From: Microcaldota archaeon
GTDB taxonomy: Archaea; Micrarchaeota; Micrarchaeia; Micrarchaeales; CABMGC01
Assembly (NCBI GenBank): GCA_023270055.1
Contig: JAGDYB010000004.1
Coordinates: 1 to 43,360 of the forward strand
Length of the DNA: 43,360 nucleotides
Direction of reading: 5' to 3'
Part shown: positions 1-8,267 of the stretch, piece by piece
Layout: each line of letters starts with the position of its first letter
Numbering within the stretch: the stretch's first letter is position 1
The notes under the pieces: model-generated
Databases searched by the model: none
What the model was told of the DNA's origin: nothing
The model's input: the letters and a program-made list of their open reading frames with translations, nothing else
Program-made: the position numbers and the translations under genes

Positions 1-349
1 CTGCACGCCGTAGCGCTAGGGCCCTTGTCTCAGTGCCCTTCTCGGGGCTTCTACTCTCATATCCCCTACAGGTCAAAGGTATGGTGGGCCATTACCCCAC
101 CATCTGCCTGATCTGACGCAGTCTCATCGCAGAGCAGAAACGCTCCAATTCGCGCCTTTTTCAGCTAAGGTTCGATTCCAGACTCCCTAGCCTATACGGG
201 TTTAACCTCAGTTTCCCGAGGGTATCCCATTCTCTGCGGTAGATTGACTACGCGTTACTGAGCCGTACGCTGCCCAACCAAGTGGCTGAGCAAACTTGCA
301 TGGCTGTCGAAGTCTGATAGCAGTGTCCTCCAGCAGCATCGACTGGAGT
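1..349 (-). rRNA. 16S ribosomal RNA, 5' part (runs off the left edge)
   Basis: The reverse complement reads as the 5' domain of an archaeal small-subunit rRNA. Landmarks are GGAGGACACTGCTATC near the start, the conserved ACGGCTCAGTAACGCGTAG, GGGGTAATGGCCCACCA and ACTGAGACAAGGGCCC. The mature 5' end is placed near 349 because CCAGTCGATGCTGCTGG aligns with the archaeal 5' helix (usually CCGGTTGATCCTGCCGG). The two changed bases in each arm are compensatory (CCAG/CTGG), so the helix is kept. Only about 350 bases lie in the window; the rest of the gene is left of coordinate 1. The gene is read leftward and has its own promoter. Confidence 0.95.
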
Positions 350-533
350 CGGCTTTAAATCTTTACTTAAACAATCGCGAGCCTTTTTGCATGCCTCAAG
401 ACTAAATCCAATTCCAAACGGAATTTTCATTCAATTGTGCAAAAGCACAATCAACATAATGGTTGATATTGTCTAGCTCGTAAATTTTTTGAAAACGGCT
501 AAGATGAATACCTTTAACTTTGAACACTTACAA
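350..533 (-). other. Pre-16S leader
   Basis: This is the stretch between the predicted transcription start and the mature 16S 5' end. It has two small hairpins: ATTGTGC/GCACAAT with an AAAA loop at 434-451, and TCAAC/GTTGA at 451-466. The second overlaps the first by one base. In archaea the leader pairs with the 3' flank to form a bulge-helix-bulge processing stem. The 3' flank is outside the window, so this cannot be tested here. I see no coding potential in it. Confidence 0.5.
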
Positions 534-553
534 ATAAATATGTTGCTATATGT

Positions 554-562
554 TTTTATATC
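554..562 (-). promoter_or_regulatory. Probable 16S rRNA promoter (TATA box)
   Basis: On the minus strand this reads GATATAAAA preceded by an A/G-rich stretch (AAGAAA) where TFB would bind. A start 25 bases downstream falls near 533, about 180 bases before the mature 16S end. It lies just beyond the stop of the preceding protein gene, so the rRNA appears to be transcribed independently. Confidence 0.55.
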
Positions 563-617
563 TTTCTTGATTTTGCGTTGCACTTGCTTGCAGTGCTTCA
601 GACGAAATGGCAAGCGC

Positions 618-1043
618 CTAGTCAAGCATCTCCTTGCTGAGCCCGAACTCCTTGAATTTTCTCTCCACAAGCACCGCCTTCGCTTCCTCAGGCATCTCCA
701 TCTCTGCAACGCTTTTCAGATTGTCCCTGAGATTTTCGAGATTGTTTATCTTGTCCTCTTCATTTATTATATACTCCTCCTTCCGCTTTGTCAGCTCTCT
801 TCCGTATACCTTTGACCTGTAGCTCTTTAGCTGTATCTTCGCCTCCTCAATCATAATATCAAGTTCTTCCAGATATTTGGAGATTACCGGCTCCCTTTCC
901 TTTTTCTCCTCCCGCCTCCTGTTCCTCTTCTCTATCGCATCCCTCCTTTTGTAATATTCCCTGTAATATTTTCTTCTGTATTCATTCATGCATATCCTGC
1001 ATTTTGATATGGGCAGGCCGTGCTCGCACAATTTCCTTCTCAT
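618..1043 (-). CDS. Small zinc-knuckle / coiled-coil protein, function unknown
   Basis: The gene encodes 141 residues. The N-terminus has a C-x8-C-x2-C cluster with a histidine two residues after the first Cys (CEHGLPISKCRIC), a likely zinc site. A strongly basic Arg/Lys/Tyr-rich segment follows (about residues 22-50), then a charged helical region likely to form a coiled coil. Such composition suggests nucleic-acid binding, which is inference. The start is ATG at 1043, overlapping the TGA of the DUF99 gene by one base (TGATG) and preceded by GGAGG. A GTG at 1046 is possible but has poor spacing. It is the last gene of the rpo11-DUF99 operon, just before the 16S promoter. I do not recognise a named family. 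Confidence 0.75.
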   Translation of the reverse strand: MRRKLCEHGLPISKCRICMNEYRRKYYREYYKRRDAIEKRNRRREEKKEREPVISKYLEELDIMIEEAKIQLKSYRSKVYGRELTKRKEEYIINEEDKINNLENLRDNLKSVAEMEMPEEAKAVLVERKFKEFGLSKEMLD

Positions 1044-1600
1044 CACATCCTCCCTTTCGATTCGCCCGAGGCGACGCCGCTCGCGACAATATGCGCAATC
1101 CTCAGCAGTTCCGCACCCTCTCCGATCAGCATTCTAATGTCGCTTTCTCCAATGCCTACATATCTTGCATAGTACTTTCCAACCCTCTTGAGCCCGCTTT
1201 TTCTCTCGATTCCATCAAGCATTTCGAACTTTTTTCCCGCACCTTTTCCGGATTTCGCTATTGCATCCTTCAGCATGCGCATGTGCGGCATTTTCCTCGT
1301 CAATGCGATCACGGGAATGTGCAGCGAATCGTTTATTTTGCATATGTCGACGACATTCAGCCCGCCAAGCAGTATGCCATTGAGAAACGCAACCTTTATC
1401 TGCTTGAGGAAGCGCGACTTTCTCAAAGCGCCAGCCAACTTGTCAGTGGCATCGCTTCCGTCAACATCAACCCTAAAAGAGATTGCGCCTTCTATTGTAC
1501 CTTTTCTACCAACTATGCCAACAACAAGAGCGGTTTCAGAGCTGCGCGTGAAAGGTCCATCGTCCAGTGCAATTATCCTTACACCTTCTTTGACAGTCAT
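1043..1600 (-). CDS. DUF99 (UPF0215) family protein
   Basis: The 185 residues match the archaeal DUF99 family: an early ALDDGPF motif, a VDGSDAT motif, a central LNGILLGGLNVVDI core and an HIPVIALTRK strand. The family is widespread in archaea, and an endonuclease V-like fold has been suggested for it. Its cellular role is not established, so nucleic-acid processing is only a working idea. It follows rpo11 by 64 bases with no clear promoter of its own, and its TGA overlaps the next start. It is therefore probably the middle gene of a three-gene transcript. Confidence 0.88.
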   Translation of the reverse strand: MTVKEGVRIIALDDGPFTRSSETALVVGIVGRKGTIEGAISFRVDVDGSDATDKLAGALRKSRFLKQIKVAFLNGILLGGLNVVDICKINDSLHIPVIALTRKMPHMRMLKDAIAKSGKGAGKKFEMLDGIERKSGLKRVGKYYARYVGIGESDIRMLIGEGAELLRIAHIVASGVASGESKGRM

Positions 1601-1664
1601 TTTCTCAGGTAAAATGCACGGCTATGCCTCTCCGGCGCATTGCGCTTCGGCCGTGCTTTGTCGC

Positions 1665-1928
1665 CTATTTTTTCTGCAATTTGGACTCAAGCTCCTTGAC
1701 TTCATCTTCAGCTTCGCCCACCGCTTTGCTGAGCGCCTGCTTCAATCTTTCGCCCTTTATCACAAGCTTCGGGTTTCCTACTTCCGGGTGCTCCTTTACC
1801 ACTGCGGCAAATTTTACATTGTCGTTCTCGAGCAGCTTCTCCTTCACGAGCTCTGCGGCGGACCTGTCGGCACCCTCTATTTCCAGTATAAGCGAGTCTT
1901 TCGTGTCTTCAATGACCTTGACCTGCAT
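1665..1928 (-). CDS. rpo11: DNA-directed RNA polymerase subunit Rpo11 (L)
   Basis: This 87-residue protein is the archaeal RPB11/subunit L. It pairs with Rpo3 in the alpha-like platform on which the polymerase assembles. Family features are DRSAAELVKEKLL (helix 1), the FAAVVKEHPEVGNPKLVI strand-turn-strand with the conserved HP and G-x-P, and a long C-terminal charged helix. Length is typical (about 90). It starts at the ATG 33 bases downstream of a TATA box and heads the operon continuing into DUF99. Confidence 0.93.
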   Translation of the reverse strand: MQVKVIEDTKDSLILEIEGADRSAAELVKEKLLENDNVKFAAVVKEHPEVGNPKLVIKGERLKQALSKAVGEAEDEVKELESKLQKK

Positions 1929-1955
1929 ATGATCACAAGAAATAATTCAACTGCA

Positions 1956-1965
1956 ATTTATAAAT
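1956..1965 (-). promoter_or_regulatory. TATA box of rpo11 operon
   Basis: This is a palindromic ATTTATAAAT centred about 33 bases before the rpo11 ATG at 1928. The predicted start leaves a leader of under ten bases. Confidence 0.6.
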
Positions 1966-2131
1966 AGGTTGTTGATTTGCCAAAACCCTTGCCGAAACGC
2001 AAAAACACAAGCCAGACGCCAAGTGTCAAAAACCTGGCGGTGGAGGCATAAAAAGCGTGGTGCCGCAAGGTTTCTTGCAGTATAACAAAAACCGGAGCAA
2101 GATTTATAAATATTGTTGCATAATACACTCC

Positions 2132-2197
2132 TTAGTGGCGCTTAGAGCGTATTTTATCACATCTTCCCCACCCTCTAAGCGTCATATTCCTATTTTT
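2132..2197 (+). ncRNA. Candidate small structured RNA
   Basis: A TATA box (TTTATAAATA, about 2103-2112) stands alone in the middle of the gap. About 25 bases on, the sequence forms an 11-bp stem: 2137-2147 (GGCGCTTAGAG) pairs with 2173-2183 (CTCTAAGCGTC) with one G-U pair and a 25-base loop. A pyrimidine/T-rich run (tatttttccc) follows. Promoter, stem and T-run together fit a transcript of roughly 65 bases. It does not match SRP RNA, RNase P RNA, tRNA or an obvious C/D box RNA. The alternative is a chance repeat or a protein-binding site. Confidence 0.3.
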
Positions 2198-2360
2198 CCC
2201 TGAAATTCCACAATTCCCCTATTCTTTGCGCACTGCAATTTCAAGCTAGGCATGCACGGCAATTATGCACTGTGCAGAAATTTTCGCCGCGCCATTGCCT
2301 GAAAGTGGATACTCGCTAAGCCAAAAATAGCTTGAGCATACCCGAACTTTCTGTCAACAT

Positions 2361-2368
2361 ATATAAAT
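2361..2368 (+). promoter_or_regulatory. TATA box of lonB
   Basis: ATATAAAT sits about 26 bases before the lonB ATG at 2390. Transcription should begin at or next to the start codon, giving a leaderless mRNA. Confidence 0.65.
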
Positions 2369-2389
2369 TTTTATTTCATATTAATACTT

Positions 2390-4408
2390 ATGAAGAAGTT
2401 CAAGACGACCGATGACATAAAAATATCTGACCGGCTCATAGACCAGGTGATAGGTCAGGACAACGCGGTCAAGATAGTCGAGAAGGCGTCAAAGCAGTAT
2501 AGGAACGTTTTGCTTATAGGCGAGCCAGGCACGGGCAAGACCATGATGGCGCAGGCAATGGCGGAGCTGTTGCCTTCGGCAGATCTCGAGGACGTGCTCG
2601 TGTACCGGAATGTAAACGACGAAAACCAGCCGATAGTGAAGGTGGTCAAGACTTACCCCGAGGGCATAAAGGCAGCCGAGGAGAAGGCGAGGGACGGCCA
2701 TGTCAAAGGCACAAATTCTTTGCCCGATGGGCAGGGAAGGCAGATAGTGCAAAAGGAGAGAATGAAATACAGGATAGACGCGAACAATAACACATCCAAG
2801 GCCACGCCAATAATATTAATAATAGTCCTGCTGCTGTTCTTCCTTTCCATATCCGGCATATTCAAGGGCTACGAAATAATAGTGCTCGCCGCGCTCATAC
2901 TCGGCGTGCTCATATTCGGTTCGATGTATGTATTTATGATAAGCCTCACCAGAAGGGGAGGCTTCATGCCGGGCAGCTTCGAGTCCAACGAGCCTAAGCT
3001 TATTGTAGACAACACTGGCATGACGCACGCGCCGTTTGTCGACGCAACGGGTGCAAGGGCCGGCGCGTTGCTTGGAGACGTAAAGCATGATCCGCTGCAG
3101 TCTGGCGGCCTTGGGACTCCGCCGCATCTTCGCGTAGAGAGCGGGGCGATCCACAGGGCAAACAAGGGCGTGCTCTTCATAGACGAGGTTGCGAATCTGG
3201 ACATGCATTCGCAACAGGAACTGCTTACGGCAATGCAGGAAAAGAAATATCCCATAACGGGGCAAAGCGAGCTTAGCTCAGGCGCCATGGTCAGAACAGA
3301 ACCGGTGCCTTCAGACTTCATACTCGTCGCAGCAGGCAATCTGCAGGACATACAGAAGATGCATCCTGCGCTGCGCTCGAGGATAAGGGGCTACGGCTAC
3401 GAGGTTTTTCTGGAATCTAGCATGCCTGACACCAAGGAGAACGAGGAGAAGCTGGTTAGATTTATCGCGCAGGAGGTCAAGAAGGACGGCAAGATACCTC
3501 CTTTCGATTACGATGCATGCATGGAAATCATCGAAGAGGCAAGAAGGAGGAGCGGGAGAAAGAAAAGGCTTACACTCATACTCAGGGATCTGGGCGGACT
3601 TGTGAGGGCCGCGGGCGACATAGCAATAGAAAATGGCAAGAAGGTGGTCACGAAGGAAGACGTGATTGCGGCAAAATCCCTGGCAAGGCCGATAGAGGCG
3701 CAATTTGTTGATCAGGCGCTGGAGTACAGGAAGGATTACAAGGTTTTCAACACCACAGGCTTTGCCGTAGGCAAGGTGAACGGGCTCGCAGTTATTGGCA
3801 GCTCGTATCTTTCCGCTGGCATAATAATACCAATTGTTGCAGAAGTGACTCCCGCAAGCTCGCGCTCGGAGGGCAAGCTCATAGCCACGGGCAAGCTCGG
3901 CAAGATAGCGCAGGAGGCGGTTAAGAACACGAGCGCTATAATAAAAAGGCACATGAAGCGCGACGTCGCAAGCTACGACATACACATACAGTTCCTGCAA
4001 ACATACGAGGGTGTCGAGGGCGACAGCGCGAGCATATCAGTTGCGGTGAGCATAATATCAGCGATGGAGGGCATACCTGTAGATCAGTCGGTAGCGATGA
4101 CCGGTTCGCTTTCGGTTAGGGGCGATGTTTTGCCTGTTGGGGGCGTCACCGGCAAGATAGAGGCGGCGATAGATGCCGGCTTGAAGAGTGTAATAATACC
4201 CAAGAGCAACATGCAGGACATATACATAGACAAGGACAAGCTGAAAAAGATAAAAATAATTCCGGTGTCTAACATAGCGGAAGTGATAGAGAGGGCGCTC
4301 AAGAAGAGCAAGAGGAGGGACATGCTCATAAGGGAACTCAAGCAGTACATAAGCACTGACAGCAAGGAAAAGGAGCCGTTGGAAGTAGAAGAAGAACAGA
4401 GGCAATGA
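2390..4408 (+). CDS. lonB: Archaeal membrane-anchored Lon protease (LonB)
   Basis: This 672-residue ATP-dependent protease degrades unfolded and regulatory proteins at the inner face of the membrane. The AAA+ module has Walker A GEPGTGKT at residues 44-51. Two membrane segments (about 139-155 and 161-186) interrupt it, as is diagnostic for archaeal LonB. Walker B (VLFIDEV) and arginine-finger elements ([10 protein letters not shown]) follow. The C-terminal peptidase domain has catalytic Ser546 (GDSAS) and Lys589 (GGVTGKI). Length and order are normal. It is probably leaderless (TATA 26 bases upstream). top6A starts two bases after its stop, so the two are probably co-transcribed. Confidence 0.97.
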   Translation: MKKFKTTDDIKISDRLIDQVIGQDNAVKIVEKASKQYRNVLLIGEPGTGKTMMAQAMAELLPSADLEDVLVYRNVNDENQPIVKVVKTYPEGIKAAEEKARDGHVKGTNSLPDGQGRQIVQKERMKYRIDANNNTSKATPIILIIVLLLFFLSISGIFKGYEIIVLAALILGVLIFGSMYVFMISLTRRGGFMPGSFESNEPKLIVDNTGMTHAPFVDATGARAGALLGDVKHDPLQSGGLGTPPHLRVESGAIHRANKGVLFIDEVANLDMHSQQELLTAMQEKKYPITGQSELSSGAMVRTEPVPSDFILVAAGNLQDIQKMHPALRSRIRGYGYEVFLESSMPDTKENEEKLVRFIAQEVKKDGKIPPFDYDACMEIIEEARRRSGRKKRLTLILRDLGGLVRAAGDIAIENGKKVVTKEDVIAAKSLARPIEAQFVDQALEYRKDYKVFNTTGFAVGKVNGLAVIGSSYLSAGIIIPIVAEVTPASSRSEGKLIATGKLGKIAQEAVKNTSAIIKRHMKRDVASYDIHIQFLQTYEGVEGDSASISVAVSIISAMEGIPVDQSVAMTGSLSVRGDVLPVGGVTGKIEAAIDAGLKSVIIPKSNMQDIYIDKDKLKKIKIIPVSNIAEVIERALKKSKRRDMLIRELKQYISTDSKEKEPLEVEEEQRQ

Positions 4409-4409
4409 A

Positions 4410-5507
4410 ATGGCCGACCAGAAGGCAGTTGAAAAATTGGAGGAGCTAGGCAAAAAGCTCGTGGATGACATAGAGCGCGAGTCCAATCCGCGCTTTTCGA
4501 CGCTTTCAAGGACGAAGTCGAACATAGTCTACGACAAGAAGACTGGCTACCTGCGCCTGGGCAGCGCAAAGGAGGAAAGGAGCTTTCTGAACGTGTCGCA
4601 ATCGAAGAGGTTCATGCAGACGCTCGCGATATCTGCGAAGTGCCACAGGTTCTTGAAGGAGAACCTCCACACGACCATAAGGGGCCTTTTCTATCAGCTC
4701 AAGTACTCGCTCGGGGAGGATATAGAGGAAAGCATATTCAGCGAGCAGGCTGAGTCGAATCCGCTGATAGAGGATCTTGAAGTAGCGCTGTCGCTCAAGC
4801 GCGAGGACCTCAACCTTAACGCCAACAGGAAGGGTGTGCTCGCCGGCAACATGAAGATTATAGACAGGTACGGAAACGACAGGGTGGAGATAGACTGCAC
4901 GAAAATGGGGAGAAGCGGCTGGGCCATACCCAGCGATGTCGACAACGACATAGAATTCGTCGACGTGAAGGCGAAGTATGTGCTCGTCGTCGAGAAGGAT
5001 GCGCTTTGGCAGAGGCTCAACGAGGACAACTTCTGGAGAAAGGAAAACATAATACTCATAACGCCGCAAGGTCAGGCGTCGAGAGGGACGAGAAGAATCA
5101 TAAAGAAGCTTTCCGACATGGGTCTGCCAGTGTACGTGTTCACCGATTCAGACGCTTGGGGATGGTACATATACTGGACCATAAAGACAGGTAGCATAAA
5201 CCTCGCCTACATAGCAAACGACGTTGCCACGCCAAACGCAAGGTTCATAGGCGTCACGATGGCGGACCTCAAAAAGTACGACTTCCTCCAGAACCTCACA
5301 ATAAAAGCCACAGAACTGGACCTCAAGAGGGCGCAGGAGATGCTAAACTACGAGTGGATAAAGGTGCACAAGGAGTGGGTCGAAGAGCTTCAGACAATGC
5401 TAAAGTCGAAGAGAAAGCTAGAGCAGGATGCGCTCGAAGGCCCGAGGCTAACCTTTGTCGACGACTACATAAGGGACAAGGTGAAGAACGAAGAATTTAT
5501 GCCGTGA
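4410..5507 (+). CDS. top6A: DNA topoisomerase VI subunit A (Spo11-like)
   Basis: These 365 residues form the DNA-cleaving subunit of the type IIB topoisomerase, which relaxes and decatenates DNA by a transient double-strand break. The winged-helix CAP region contains TIRGLFYQLKYS; Tyr95 lines up with the catalytic tyrosine of the usual R-D-[IL]-Y-Y motif, though here the motif reads R-G-L-F-Y. The Toprim domain has VVEKDALWQRL (metal-binding Glu) and FTDSDAWGWYIYWTI (DxD). It starts two bases after the lonB stop. The ATPase partner, Top6B, normally the neighbour, is not in this window. Confidence 0.94.
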   Translation: MADQKAVEKLEELGKKLVDDIERESNPRFSTLSRTKSNIVYDKKTGYLRLGSAKEERSFLNVSQSKRFMQTLAISAKCHRFLKENLHTTIRGLFYQLKYSLGEDIEESIFSEQAESNPLIEDLEVALSLKREDLNLNANRKGVLAGNMKIIDRYGNDRVEIDCTKMGRSGWAIPSDVDNDIEFVDVKAKYVLVVEKDALWQRLNEDNFWRKENIILITPQGQASRGTRRIIKKLSDMGLPVYVFTDSDAWGWYIYWTIKTGSINLAYIANDVATPNARFIGVTMADLKKYDFLQNLTIKATELDLKRAQEMLNYEWIKVHKEWVEELQTMLKSKRKLEQDALEGPRLTFVDDYIRDKVKNEEFMP

Positions 5508-5565
5508 TGCGTGCGCCTGTTCGCGCAGCATTCTATGTCTTATTCAATAAGGGAAATGAAGATCA

Positions 5566-6882
5566 TTACCACGGCAGCGTGCCCAGGTCCTCAAGCCCTA
5601 TTCTCTTCAGTGCCCTTGCCGGATTGTCGTAGTAGTCCCTGCAGAATTCGTTTATGCTCTTTATATCGCGCACGTTCATCTGGTTGAGCTTTTCGAGTAT
5701 TTTTGCCCTTCTCTGCTCCTCTATTATTATCTCGGAAGGCGGATAGCCCGTGAGCTTTGCGAGCGTATCCCTGTAGGTTATGCTCGGCAGTATCCTGCTG
5801 CTCATGTGGGTCTTGTAGTCATAGCTGTAAAGGTCAGAAAGAAGCACCTGCGTCTCTATGCCGGATATTTCTGAAACCTGTGTTATCTTTCTTATTCTTT
5901 TATCCTTTTCCCTGACCTGCGATATGATCATGAGCACATCAATAAGCGGTATTATATCCATCTCCACATTCATGGGCGTATGCTGCAGTCTTGTTATTAT
6001 ATCTCTGGTGGTGCCAGCGTGTATGGTGCTCATTGCGATTTTTCCAATGTTCATCGCCGTCATCATGTCTTTTGCCTCGCTGCCCCTTACCTCTCCAACC
6101 AGTATCATGTCAGGTCTCATCCTCAATGCGTTCTTAACAAGGTCCTGCATCTCCACGTCAGGGCTCGTCTCAAGTCGCACGCAGTTCTCCTGCGTTTCGG
6201 TGTTGAGCTCATAAGTTTCCTCTATTACTACTATTCTTTCCTCAGGCCTGAAGAAGCTGAACATTGCGTTGAGCAGCGTAGTTTTTCCGCTTGCCGGCAT
6301 GCCGCCGATAAGCATGTTTGCGGGCCTCACGTTGAGTCCGTCCACGTAAATCCACAGCCTCGCGGCAAGTTCATAGCTGAGTTCCCCTGCGTTTATCAAG
6401 TCTATAATGCTGAGCGCTGCGCGCCTGAAGTTTCGTATTGTTATGTCTGCGCCGAGCGGCGAGTCAACTATGTTTGCGCGCGAGCCGTTTGGCAAGTGCA
6501 CATCTAGTATCTTCTGGTTCAACGATTCGGTTGTTGCATACATCTTGAGCTTCCTCACAAGCATGTCAAGCTCGCTCTTGTTGTTTATCTTTTCCGGTAC
6601 GCGTTGGCTGCCGCTTGACGAGCTGTACACGAATATGTTTTGCGTGTTGTTTATCATCACATCCTCTATATCCTGGTCGTTCAGGTAGTTTTCAATAGGA
6701 TAGAACTTTTTGGAATCCTCTATTACCCTGTTTATATCTTCCCTGCTGACAGCCGCATACACCTTCTTCGATACACTTTCTATGTACCTGTTCGCATCTT
6801 CCTCTGTACTGAATCTGCTCAGCTTGCCGTTTAGCTCGTCAAAAACATTCTTCTCGAAATCCCTGAACTCTTTCTCATCCAT
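5566..6882 (-). CDS. Type II/IV secretion (pilus/archaellum-type) ATPase
   Basis: This protein of about 438 residues belongs to the GspE/PilB/VirB11 superfamily that powers archaeal pilus or archaellum assembly. Walker A is GGMPASGKTTLLNA, the Asp/Glu box lies around RIVVIEETYELN, and GEVRGSEAKDMMTAMNIG followed by STIHAGT gives Walker B and the His box. The N-terminal alpha/beta domain (about residues 1-130) precedes the RecA-like core. The start is ATG 6882 (TTG 6888 also in frame) with a G-rich element before it; a TATA-like TTTAAATATTAAAT lies at 6912-6925. No FlaJ/TadC-type membrane platform gene is adjacent. It lies downstream of ftsY but seems to have its own promoter. Confidence 0.92.
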   Translation of the reverse strand: MDEKEFRDFEKNVFDELNGKLSRFSTEEDANRYIESVSKKVYAAVSREDINRVIEDSKKFYPIENYLNDQDIEDVMINNTQNIFVYSSSSGSQRVPEKINNKSELDMLVRKLKMYATTESLNQKILDVHLPNGSRANIVDSPLGADITIRNFRRAALSIIDLINAGELSYELAARLWIYVDGLNVRPANMLIGGMPASGKTTLLNAMFSFFRPEERIVVIEETYELNTETQENCVRLETSPDVEMQDLVKNALRMRPDMILVGEVRGSEAKDMMTAMNIGKIAMSTIHAGTTRDIITRLQHTPMNVEMDIIPLIDVLMIISQVREKDKRIRKITQVSEISGIETQVLLSDLYSYDYKTHMSSRILPSITYRDTLAKLTGYPPSEIIIEEQRRAKILEKLNQMNVRDIKSINEFCRDYYDNPARALKRIGLEDLGTLPW

Positions 6883-6988
6883 CCCCAATCATCCATCTAT
6901 TCAACATAAAGAGATTTAATATTTAAAAGAATTCCCTCATTTTCATTGAGGGTTGTATATTCTGCTTTTATTTCAGGAAATAAACGCA

Positions 6989-8266
6989 TCAAGGAATTAT
7001 ATTTTCAATTATCATTTTTGGGTCGTATCTTACTATGTTTGAATAGTCCTCTCCGGCGGTGAAGAATAATATCGGTATGCTAGTTTCGCTCAATATGGAC
7101 AATGTTCCGCCGCCTTTTGCATCGCAATCGAGCTTAGTAAGTATAATGCCGTCCAGCCCAATGGCATTGTTAAACTCCCTTACTTGGTCAAGCAGCGCGT
7201 TGCCCGCGATGCTCTCTCCGACGAATATCTTGAGATCAGGCTTTGCCACCCTCACGATCTTTTTCATCTCTTCGAGCAGGCTTCTGTTTGTTTCCTGCCT
7301 TCCCGCGGTGTCTATCAGCACGGCATCAATGCCGTGAGCCTTCGCATACGCTATGGCGTCGAAAGCCACGCTTGCCGGATCCGCACCGTAGTTGCCCTTG
7401 ATCACGTGTATGCCAAGCTTGCTTCCATGGTATGCGGTCTGTTCTATTGCGGCGGCGCGGAACGTGTCGCTTGCGGAAAACACGCAAGAGAAGCCGCTTT
7501 TTACGAGCATGTTGCCTATCTTGCCTATAGTTGTCGTCTTGCCCGCTCCGTTCGGGCCCAGAAACAGGATTTTTACCGGCAGTTCCCCGCTGAGTTTTCT
7601 CTTTTCAAGCAGCTTTACCAAATCTACGCCTTCGCCCTTGTTCAGCACATCCTCTAGAACGCCTCTTAATATTTCATTTACCTCCTTGTTCACGCTTCCT
7701 ATGTCAACCTCCTTGCCCACCGCCTTATTCCTTATTTCATTTGCTATGCGCTCCGCAACCTCGTAGCTTACGTCTGATTCTACAAGCGTTATCTTGAAAT
7801 CGTCAAGCATGCTTTCCAGGTCTTTGTCCTCTATCCTTATCTTCCTCAGCAGCGCGCCCCGGATTTTTTTGCCTACTGAAAGCTTTACCTTGATTCCTCC
7901 AGCAGCTGCATGCTTCTCGCCGCCATGCTCCCTCTTTTCCTCTCCCACCTTCTCGACTTTTTCTTCATGCTCGCTTCTTTCCTCCTCCTTCGCCGCATTT
8001 TCCTCTCTCCTGCTTTCCTCGGCCTGCTCCTTGCCTTCTGTTTCCTGCTCCCCTGCTTTCTGCGTCTTTTCTGCCTCTTCCTGCTCCTCTTCTGCGCGCT
8101 GCCCTTCCGTTTCTTCCTCTTTTTCCTCCTCTTTTTTTGTTTCCTCTTCCCTGACTTCCTCCTCCTTTTTTGTTTCTTCTTCCCTGACCTCCCTATCTTT
8201 GCTCTCCTCTTTTTTTGACAGCGAATTCACGAACGATGAAAACTTCTTTCGCAGGCCATCAAACAT
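6989..8266 (-). CDS. ftsY: Signal recognition particle receptor FtsY
   Basis: The SRP receptor GTPase (425 residues) docks SRP-ribosome complexes at the membrane. The N-terminus (MFDGLRKKFSSFVNSL) is an amphipathic helix, followed by a very Glu/Lys-rich region of about 100 residues (roughly 20-125). The NG domain comes next: G1 LGPNGAGKTTT, ASDTFRAAA, DTAGRQ and TKLDCDAKGGG. The acidic region contains a short tandem repeat with EEETKKEEE occurring twice. The acidic A-domain is common in the family, but this one is long. The gene begins one base after the prefoldin stop, so it is translationally linked to the S19e-prefoldin cluster. Confidence 0.97.
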   Translation of the reverse strand: MFDGLRKKFSSFVNSLSKKEESKDREVREEETKKEEEVREEETKKEEEKEEETEGQRAEEEQEEAEKTQKAGEQETEGKEQAEESRREENAAKEEERSEHEEKVEKVGEEKREHGGEKHAAAGGIKVKLSVGKKIRGALLRKIRIEDKDLESMLDDFKITLVESDVSYEVAERIANEIRNKAVGKEVDIGSVNKEVNEILRGVLEDVLNKGEGVDLVKLLEKRKLSGELPVKILFLGPNGAGKTTTIGKIGNMLVKSGFSCVFSASDTFRAAAIEQTAYHGSKLGIHVIKGNYGADPASVAFDAIAYAKAHGIDAVLIDTAGRQETNRSLLEEMKKIVRVAKPDLKIFVGESIAGNALLDQVREFNNAIGLDGIILTKLDCDAKGGGTLSILSETSIPILFFTAGEDYSNIVRYDPKMIIENIIP

Positions 8267-8267
8267 C

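Larger units (their letters stand above)
1929..2389. other. Longest non-coding stretch of the window
   Basis: These 461 bases separate divergent rpo11 and lonB. They hold the rpo11 TATA at 1956-1965, an extra TATA at about 2103-2112 followed by a strong inverted repeat (listed separately as a candidate small RNA), and the lonB TATA at about 2361-2368. A weaker GCCAG/CTGGC pairing lies near 2010-2040. No open reading frame of convincing composition was seen on either strand. Confidence 0.6.

Noticed and set aside
248-430. Minus-strand ORF of 60 codons at the left edge
   Set aside because: It lies inside the 16S rRNA 5' region and its leader; the rRNA signature explains the sequence.
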